Positions 57,117-64,000 of a stretch of DNA of 64,000 nt are shown piece by piece (positions within the stretch are counted from its first letter, which is position 1; each line of letters starts with the position of its first letter). Below the pieces are notes generated by a model, which ran no database searches, had not been told where the DNA came from, and saw only the letters and a list, made by a program, of their open reading frames with translations. Both the position numbers and the translations under genes were made by a program. Origin of the DNA: Psoroptes ovis (Eukaryota > Arthropoda > Arachnida > Sarcoptiformes > Psoroptidae); contig PQWQ01000026.1 in the NCBI GenBank assembly GCA_002943765.1, forward strand, positions 124,001 to 188,000, read 5' to 3'.

Positions 57117-59585
57117 TAATTATAACAGTAAAACAAAAAAAAAAACATTTGAAATTTTGCCCATTGTGTTTACTCTGTGTTTATTTTATTATCATTATCA
57201 TTATCACAATATTGACAATGGACCTGCCGCATTGAAAAATTGAATATCTATTTGAAAAATTATTCTGCAAAATATTTAAACAAAAAGACGTATTAATGCG
57301 TCAATGACAAATGAAATCGACTTTATGAGAAAAAAAGTATTCTAACATTTTTTGATTATTTTTAGTGATTGAACGAATTAATTTTCTAATAAGTCGCCAT
57401 CGACGTCGTTGTTTTTTTTATTTTATATTGATAATGATATCAATAAATAATAATCTAAATCTAATAATTTCAAATCAATCAAATCAAATCGTTGAATCGT
57501 TTGATTTATTATTAAGCGCATAAATAATAAAATAATGATTGCTTTATTATTGAAATTAATTATATAACCGGCAATATATTGCAGTACAGTATATGATTGA
57601 ATGAATGCAACAAAAAAAAATGTCAAAAATTTAACCTATTTTTTTTGTGATTGATATTGAAATATATATTTTTTTTGTGCATATAGAAAAATGATCAATA
57701 GAAATGCAATAGAAAAAAACGGAAACACTTTTGATACATAAATAAATCAAACGATTGATTCATTCATTCATTCATATTAAATATTTGAAAAATTTTTGTA
57801 TGTGAATTATATTTAGCAAATTGATTATTGTGTGTATGTGTGATTTATTCGATTATCATTTATTTGCTTATTTTGTTTTTTATTCATATGAACAAATCAT
57901 TGTATACACATTTTACCACGTGTTACTCTTTGAATTTTATTTTTTATTTTATTTTTATTTTTGCTGAATTGCTTCTCATATATAATCACATTTATTGTTC
58001 ATTGAATAAATCATTGATGATAATGATAATCATACAATGATAATGCTAATGAATGAATAAATGAAAAAGTTAAATGATAAATAAACAAATAAATAAATAA
58101 ACAACATGATCCTTCGATCTTGTTTTCTCACTTGTTTTTCAATACAAATATATATTTTCAATTGTTTGTCCTTCAAAACATATATTAATATTCAAATAAA
58201 TAAAACAAAAAACACATACAAGATTCAACACTTTTATTATTATCACCATCATCATCATTATTAAAAAATTAACATAAGCAAACACATGAACACAAATTAG
58301 CCATCATTGATGATACATAAAGGCTAATCAATAATTTTTATATTTCTTGATTCTCAATAAAGAATGAATTTGATGAAAGTGAAAAAGTGAAAAATTGAAT
58401 TTTGGATTGAAAAAAATTCAATTAAAAAATTGGAAAACATTTGATACATTACCGAAGAATATTTGAATAAATGAAATCTTTTTTTTTTCGAATATTTATG
58501 CTGTCACAAATATAATACAATTTAATGGATAAACTAATTAAAAATAGCCATCGAATTGAATTAATAATAAAAATCCAAAATAACAAATTAACAAAAAAAT
58601 ATGTTGATTATATTAACAATTGTTTAATTGTTTGTTGTTCTATCAATCGATGATGATGATGATGATGATGATTCGTATAAACATTCGAAAATGTTTTTTT
58701 TTCTTTTTTTTTGATGAAATTTTTCTCACACACACACACATATGCTACTACCATTTTTTACTTTTAAATCGATTCTCACATTCATTGTTATGCCGTTAGT
58801 TTATTTTTTTGATTTATATTTTTAAATTTTGCATTTAAATTCAGATTTCCTCTTGTCAATAGTGTGCTACTACTACTACTGGCGAATTTTAAATTATTCC
58901 CGGTTTAGTGCATTTTTATTATAACAATATTTTATGCTACTAGCAATTTCTTATACAAACCATATATATATATACACACACACATCAATTTCTAAGAATA
59001 ATTCGAATTTATCATTCCTTTCTCTTTCCATTTTTAATCAGTTCGAATAAATTAATCCGAATTAATTAAAATCAATGATTCAATGATTAAATTCAAATAA
59101 ATCAATTTCAATCAATCTGATTTTTTGAAAGCTCAAAGCTAACCTCCTCTATATTTATTCATATATGAAAAATCGTATTGTTTCAATGATATTTGAAATA
59201 TAAAAAAGGGTACAATAATCAATATCATTGAATCAATTTGTTTTATATTTAAAAATACAAAAAAAAAATGTTTAAATTATTGCGAAATTATGTGTGATAA
59301 TCTATGAATGAAATATGAAATTGATTAAAAATTGATTAAATTGATTAAAAATTAATGAATAAATACAAGCAATTATAATTAAATTTCGAAATAAAAGGAT
59401 GGATTCAATTTTATGAAGAATGATTGATGAATGATTGATTATCAAAGTTTTTATATTAATATACTTTAAAAATTTTGATTTTCTCTCAATCAATATATCA
59501 TTGTGATGTGTGATTGACATTTGGCCCAAAAACATTGAAAGAGTTAATGAACGATTCTGCGAATTTTTTTTTCTTTTTTTTCGCC

Positions 59586-60275
59586 TCAAAGATAAGACTT
59601 TTTCAAAATGTTCACAAAATTCATTCCAGATTTTTGTTCACATTCAAAATTTATATGTTTCAATTGTTGTCCCCATAATAGATGATCAATATCGTTTGAT
59701 TTATAAAATTTTATCTGCAATGGAATCTCTAATTTCATATTATCTTGAAATAGAATGTTTATTTGTAACTATTTTTTTTAATGAGAAATGAAATTCAAAT
59801 AATTGAAATCAAAGGAAAAAATTTTCTCAAATATCAAAATAATTATTACTACCTTTGAACGTTTACGTTTTTTATCCGGATTACAATTATTTGTATTCCA
59901 TTGAAATGAATACACTGATGCACAACCATTTTCAGATGTTGAACTTTGATCAACAATTTTTACACCTGATTCATTACCATCAGCCGTCGTAATCGTTACT
60001 GAACGTATCGGTAATGGTGGACGTATTTGTATTAAAAATTCATAATTTGTATCGATTGCTAATTTCAACGTATGTTCTTCATCAAAACGTTGTCCATCTC
60101 TCTTTTCAATCATTCAAATAAATATTTTATTAATATTGTAATTAATGTCAAAAAAAAGAAAAAATGAAATTATATTTACTTTGAAACAAATTTTCGTTTC
60201 ATCATCAGTAATTGATTCATCTTTCATTTTCATACGATTAATTTCAATACAAACAAAATAAGTTCGTGATGCCAT
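59586..60275 (-). CDS. CNRIP1: CB1 cannabinoid receptor-interacting protein 1 homologue
   Basis: Three exons: 60275-60180, 60101-59853 and 59726-59586, giving 161 aa (human 164). Family knowledge: CNRIP1 is a small cytosolic beta-sandwich protein that binds the CB1 receptor tail in vertebrates; arthropods lack a clear CB1, so its partner here is unknown. Seen: exon 1 start MASRTYFVCIEINRMK, exon 2 RDGQRFDEEHTLKLAIDTNY (human [20 protein letters not shown]) then EFLIQIRPPLPIRSVTI, and exon 3 LQIKFYKSNDIDHLLWGQQL with the C-terminal NFVNILKKSYL (human LMWVNKESFL). All junctions are phase 0. The mid-section is diverged and carries a basic KKRKRSK stretch. Confidence 0.9.
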
Positions 60276-61786
60276 TATCGTCTAATTGTATTTATTTATT
60301 TAGATTGATTTTATTCAAAATTTTAGATCAATCCGATAATTTTAATGAAAACAAATCGGTGAAACAAAAAATCAAAATATTAATGAATTATATTCATTGG
60401 ATTTTTTCATGTTTTGATTATCGAAATGAACAGAAATTTTCACCAATTCACATTATATTATTATTAACATAACAACATAATTCACTTTATTCTTTGAAGA
60501 TTTTCTGCAATTGATCAAAGAATTATTCACACACAAGTTTTCATGTTCGTGTGTGTATGTATTTCAAAATATTGATTTTAGTGAAAATAATATAAAATGT
60601 ATTATATTCAATTCAATTCAATTCAATTTTCATTATTTTATAATTCGGATAATAACCATTACATATTACAAATTCTATATTATTCATTTTTTTTTTTTTT
60701 TTTTTTGATTGAAAATATTGAAGAAAATTAATTGAAAACATCGATGAATCTCGTTATTTTTTGGGGACCCAATACAACTTCAATACGAATAATGATACTG
60801 ATGGTGGTAGTGATCTCATCTCTTATATATCACTGAATAATGGCAACGAACCCAAGTGAAACAGCGCCCAAAAAACGAATTCTGTTCTCTATATTATGGT
60901 CGAATATTTATTCAAGATATGGATGAACATTATTGATATATATAACATTGATTCTTGAAATTCTTGAACTATATACCATTGATTTTGTTCAATTTTGTTT
61001 CATTTATATACAAACATTATAATTTTCGAATGAAATTTTCTTGAATCATCATACCATCGTCATCATTGAATTATTGTTTTTCAAATTTCAAAATACAAAT
61101 CTTCGGAATATGAAAACAAATAAATATTATGATCTCATGGAATTATTGAAACAAAATGATATTATTAATATTATTTTCATGTAAAATTTTTGGGAAACAA
61201 AAATCAACAACAACAATTTATTCAGTAAATTCATTATTGTTCCAGTGCAAAATTAATGTTAATACAAGAAAAATTTAATACTTTTTTCTTGTTATTTTAG
61301 AAAAACATAGAGATTTCGAAGATTATGTAAAGCGTAAACATAAATTAATATCAATAATTTGAAATGGATCAATGATTTTCAAACTATGAATAATTATGAA
61401 CGATAGGCGAAACAATGACAGAAAAATCAAAGATCTTGATTTCAATTACATGGATCAATAAAAAAAATTGGTAACTGACAAAGGTATCTCAAGATATTCA
61501 CTTGCAAAAATAGTAATTGGATCAAATTATCTATGACTATCGTTTTACTGGTCAAAAACCATGAAAATAAATTATTTAAATTTAATGTCTTTATTGCTAT
61601 TTGTATGATATAATCGAATTTATTTAAAAAAGAAGAAGAAGAAACAAGTTTTTCACAGGTTTTTTCAAGGTTTTTTTTCTCACTCATCATAGTTTTAACC
61701 GAAGAAGTTTACTAATAGTCATTTTCATTCATAGTCAATAAGCAATTTTCATTGAGAAAACACGTGTATTTAAGAAATAAAAAAAT
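60276..61786. promoter_or_regulatory. Divergent intergenic region between CNRIP1 and GST
   Basis: 1.5 kb. Contents: ATTCAATTCAATTCAATT units near 60607-60626, a poly-T near 60689-60705, a mixed-composition block at about 60755-60900 (GGGGACCC, AACGAACCC, CAGCGCCC) that may mark a promoter, a GAAGAAGAAGAA run near 61630, and CACGTG at 61761-61766 just before the GST start. No coding gene is seen. Confidence 0.4.
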
Positions 61787-62643
61787 ATGTCAAAAAGGCC
61801 AACATTTTTTTGGATGCCTGAAAGTCCACCATGTCGTACTGTTTATTTGGTTACAAAATTAATCAATTTCAATGATTATGAATTGAAATTGATTGATTTA
61901 TCAAAATCAGAACATTTATCTGATGATTTTCGAAAGGTATATGTGTATGTGATGAATATGGTTGTGAAATTATAACAAATTCATTATAATTCATTATTCA
62001 GATTAATCCATTTCATACGATACCAACATGGTTTGAATCAGAAGATTTTTGTCTATGGGAATCACGTACGATTGTACGTTATTTGATTGAAACCCGAAAA
62101 CCAGAATCATCATTATATCCTTGTGATGATGCACGAAAACGTGCTCTCATTAATCGTTGTTTGGATTATGATTTAGGAACATTATTTCGTTCAATCAGTG
62201 ATGTTATTGTATGTATTATTCGATCTATATTGATATTTTCAAACAAAAAATCAAAATTAATTTCAAATGATTATGGATAGCTTCCAATATTTGAACCTGG
62301 CAAAGGTTCACCGAATGAAGAAAAAATACCACGTTTAAAGCAAGTATTAGAAGATTTCGATAAAAATCTTAAACAACAGAAAGGCGAATATTTAACAGGT
62401 GGAAATGAAATGACATTGGCTGATTTGGTGACATATTTTACAGTGATTTTACTCGAAGTTATACCTGATTTAATAGATTTAAAAATTGATTATCTCTCAA
62501 TCAATGATTGGTATGAAAGAATGAAAATTTTCATCAACGAATTTGATCGAAAAAATTGTGATGAAATACTTACAAAAGCTAATGAAAATTTGAATCGATA
62601 TGGACAATTTTGTCGTCAAAATGCATCGAACAAAAATAATTGA
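61787..62643 (+). CDS. Glutathione S-transferase, delta/epsilon-like
   Basis: Exons 61787-61936, 62002-62208 and 62281-62643 give 239 aa. Family knowledge: cytosolic GSTs conjugate glutathione to electrophiles and serve in detoxification. Seen: an N-terminal thioredoxin-fold domain opening FFWMPESPPCRTVYL, where Ser13 in the SPPCR turn is the likely catalytic Ser of delta/epsilon GSTs. The cis-Pro motif INPFHTIPTW and the glutathione-binding LWESRTIVRYL match insect delta/epsilon signatures. The C-terminal helical domain contains KQQKGEYLTGGNEMTLADLV, with the N-capping-box-type TLAD. It lies close upstream of L2HGDH on the same strand. Two CACGTG/poly-A features lie just before the start. 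AATAAA lies about 170 bp past the stop. Confidence 0.9.
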
Positions 62644-62917
62644 TTTAAAATCGTGAATACCAAGCAGAATTTTTTAAAATTTCAAAAAAAAAAAATAATT
62701 GGAATTGAAATGCTTCTGCGCCTGCAGGATTCGATGCAAGAAAAAAAACCACATGATTTTTATTTATTTTCTATAAATGATATTCAATGATAATCTATGT
62801 TTGATAATTGAAAATAAATATTAGATATTTGAGCGTTTATTTTTTTCTCATTTAATGATAGGAAAAAATGGTACACATATTTATTGTATGCTTCATCAAT
62901 CAATCATTAACATCAAA
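62644..62917 (+). other. Spacer between GST and L2HGDH
   Basis: About 270 bp containing GST AATAAA near 62813 and the L2HGDH 5' UTR. CTTCTGCGCCTGCAGGATTC at 62711-62730 is a small GC-richer island with the PstI-like palindrome CTGCAG. An in-frame ATG at 62855 could extend L2HGDH by 21 residues. Confidence 0.4.
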
Positions 62918-64000
62918 ATGTCCGCTTTCAATTATTTGATCGCATCAAGCGTTATTCATTATGATAAATTTTTCTCAAATTTAAATCAATTCATACGAAT
63001 ACGATTAGCACATTCATATTCATCATCATTGAATGATTCGAATAATTCATTCGATGTTGTTATCGTTGGTGGTGGTATAGTCGGTTCAGCAACTGCAAGA
63101 CAGCTGCTTTTAAAGTAATTTATAATTCAAATGATCAAATTTGATAATAAAATGATCATTATTATTATTATTATTTTCACAATAGTCGACCGAATTTGCG
63201 TATGGCAATATTGGAAAAAGAAAAAGATTTAGGTTTACATCAAACTGGTCATAATTCGGGTGTTATACATGCCGGTATCTACTATAAACCTGGTTCATTG
63301 AAAGCTAAATTATGTGTAGAAGGTTGCCGATTAACATATGATTATTGTGATGAAAAACGAATACCATATAAACGTGTTGGCAAATTGATTGTTGCTTGTG
63401 ATCAAATTGAATTAGAACGTTTAAATGAATTATATGATAGATCATTAAAAAATAATGTAAAAGGTGTCCGACTGCTGAATTCACTGGAAGAAATACAAAA
63501 AATTGAACCTAATTGTGTTGGTTTAGGAGCAATTTGGAGTCCAAACACTGGAATTGTTGATTGGGGACAAGTTAATCGATCATATGGTGAAGATTTCAAA
63601 GAGAAAGGTGGAAAAATTTTTACCGAATTCAATGTAATCAAATTTAATCTGAATAATAATAATGAAAATGATGATAAATACCCGATTTTGATAACATCGA
63701 AAAATGGCCAACAAATTCGTTCCAAATATGTAATCACAGCAGCCGGTTTATATTCGGATAAAATTGCACAATTAACAAATGGAAAAATGATACCGAAAAT
63801 AGTACCGTTCCGTGGTGAATATCTAGTGTTGCGAAAAGAATCATCAAATATTGTTCATACAAATATATATCCAGTACCTGATCCACGTTTTCCATTTTTA
63901 GGGGTACATTTTACCCCACGTATGGATGGTAGCATTTGGGTAGGACCTAATGCTGTATTAGCATTCAAACGTGAAGGTTATTCCTATCGTGATTTCAATT
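62918..64000 (+). CDS. L2HGDH: L-2-hydroxyglutarate dehydrogenase, mitochondrial (5' part, truncated by window end)
   Basis: Exons 62918-63114 and 63186 onward; the second exon is still open at 64000 (about 337 residues seen of roughly 450). Family knowledge: this FAD enzyme oxidises L-2-hydroxyglutarate to 2-oxoglutarate in mitochondria. Seen: a Ser/Arg/His-containing N-terminus suited to mitochondrial import, then the FAD-binding FDVVIVGGGIVGSATARQL, LEKEKDLGLHQTGHNSGVIH, AGIYYKPGSLKAKLC, NTGIVDWGQV, VITAAGLYSDKIAQL and PDPRFPFLGVHFTPRMDG, the last typical of L2HGDH (FPFLGVHFTPRMDG). MSAFN at 62918 was taken as start; an upstream in-frame ATG at 62855 exists. Confidence 0.94.

Larger units (their letters stand above)
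56408..59585. other. Gene-poor stretch between Akt and CNRIP1
   Basis: About 3.2 kb holding the Akt promoter (left) and CNRIP1 3' UTR (right). Contents: (CT)n near 56652, (AAT)n near 56768-56787, a 22-bp palindrome at 56788-56809, an 80-bp mariner-type MITE at 57037-57116, CGATGGCGAC on the minus strand at 57393-57402, an ATG-repeat near 58650-58672, (AC)n runs near 58728-58740 and 58971-58985, and TGCTACTACT/TGCTACTAGCA elements near 58863 and 58933. No coding gene was recognised; short frames here are compositional. Confidence 0.45.

Noticed and set aside
59302..59589. Minus-strand 95-codon frame downstream of CNRIP1
   Set aside because: Lies in the CNRIP1 3' UTR, lysine/isoleucine-rich, starts inside a poly-A/T tract; no support.
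62711..62740. GC-richer stretch with GATTCGATGC considered as a tRNA T-arm
   Set aside because: No matching acceptor stem, A-box or cloverleaf could be found around it.

Overview
The window is nuclear DNA of a small arthropod, most likely an astigmatid (sarcoptiform) mite such as a dust-mite relative. This is inferred from strong AT richness, introns mostly 50-90 bp with GT..AG ends, tight gene packing, Asn/Asp/Gln/Ser homopolymer runs inside proteins, animal-only gene families (papilin, CNRIP1, p150Glued, Akt) and a TTAGG-like repeat. No prokaryotic, organellar or viral genes were seen. All exon structures were built by hand from splice signals, reading phase and protein-family similarity. 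In every complete model the exon lengths sum to a multiple of three.

Layout. 1-387 (-): start of an unidentified membrane protein. 679-1102 (-): PHPT1/Janus phosphohistidine phosphatase. 1440-3166 (+): SENP6/7-type SUMO protease. 3815-5261 (+): SLC16-like MFS transporter, convergent with an NRF-6-type acyltransferase at 5272-7845 (-); the two stop codons are 10 bp apart. After a 2.6 kb gene-free stretch come PNUTS/PPP1R10 (10454-14088, +) and the convergent NOL6 (14399-17774, -). NOL6 is divergent to a KIF14-like kinesin (18145-20914, +). An F-BAR RhoGAP (22859-27275, +) is followed by a tiny single-pass membrane protein (27576-27761, -) and MRPL53 (27823-28313, -). MRPL53 is divergent to dynactin p150Glued (28823-33290, +).

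A 2.8 kb tandem array of about 44-bp units (33395-36232) separates p150Glued from a giant papilin gene (36575-47161, -; 2834 aa). Then come an orphan multipass membrane protein (48431-49644, -), a 29-bp repeat carrying TTAGG-type units (49947-50140), leukotriene A4 hydrolase with an unexpected N-terminal membrane segment (50667-53367, +) and the convergent Akt kinase (54230-56407, -). A 3.2 kb gene-poor stretch holds an 80-bp mariner-type MITE. It is followed by CNRIP1 (59586-60275, -), a delta/epsilon-like glutathione S-transferase (61787-62643, +) and the 5' part of L-2-hydroxyglutarate dehydrogenase (62918 to the end, +).

The genes are mostly unrelated housekeeping or signalling loci and no functional cluster is evident. 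The less ordinary items are the two tandem arrays, the MITE, the membrane-anchored LTA4H form, a possible MRPL53/mini-ORF dicistronic unit, overlapping antisense 3' ends, lineage-modified domain architectures (papilin, RhoGAP without C1, kinesin without FHA) and short sequence modules shared between intergenic regions.
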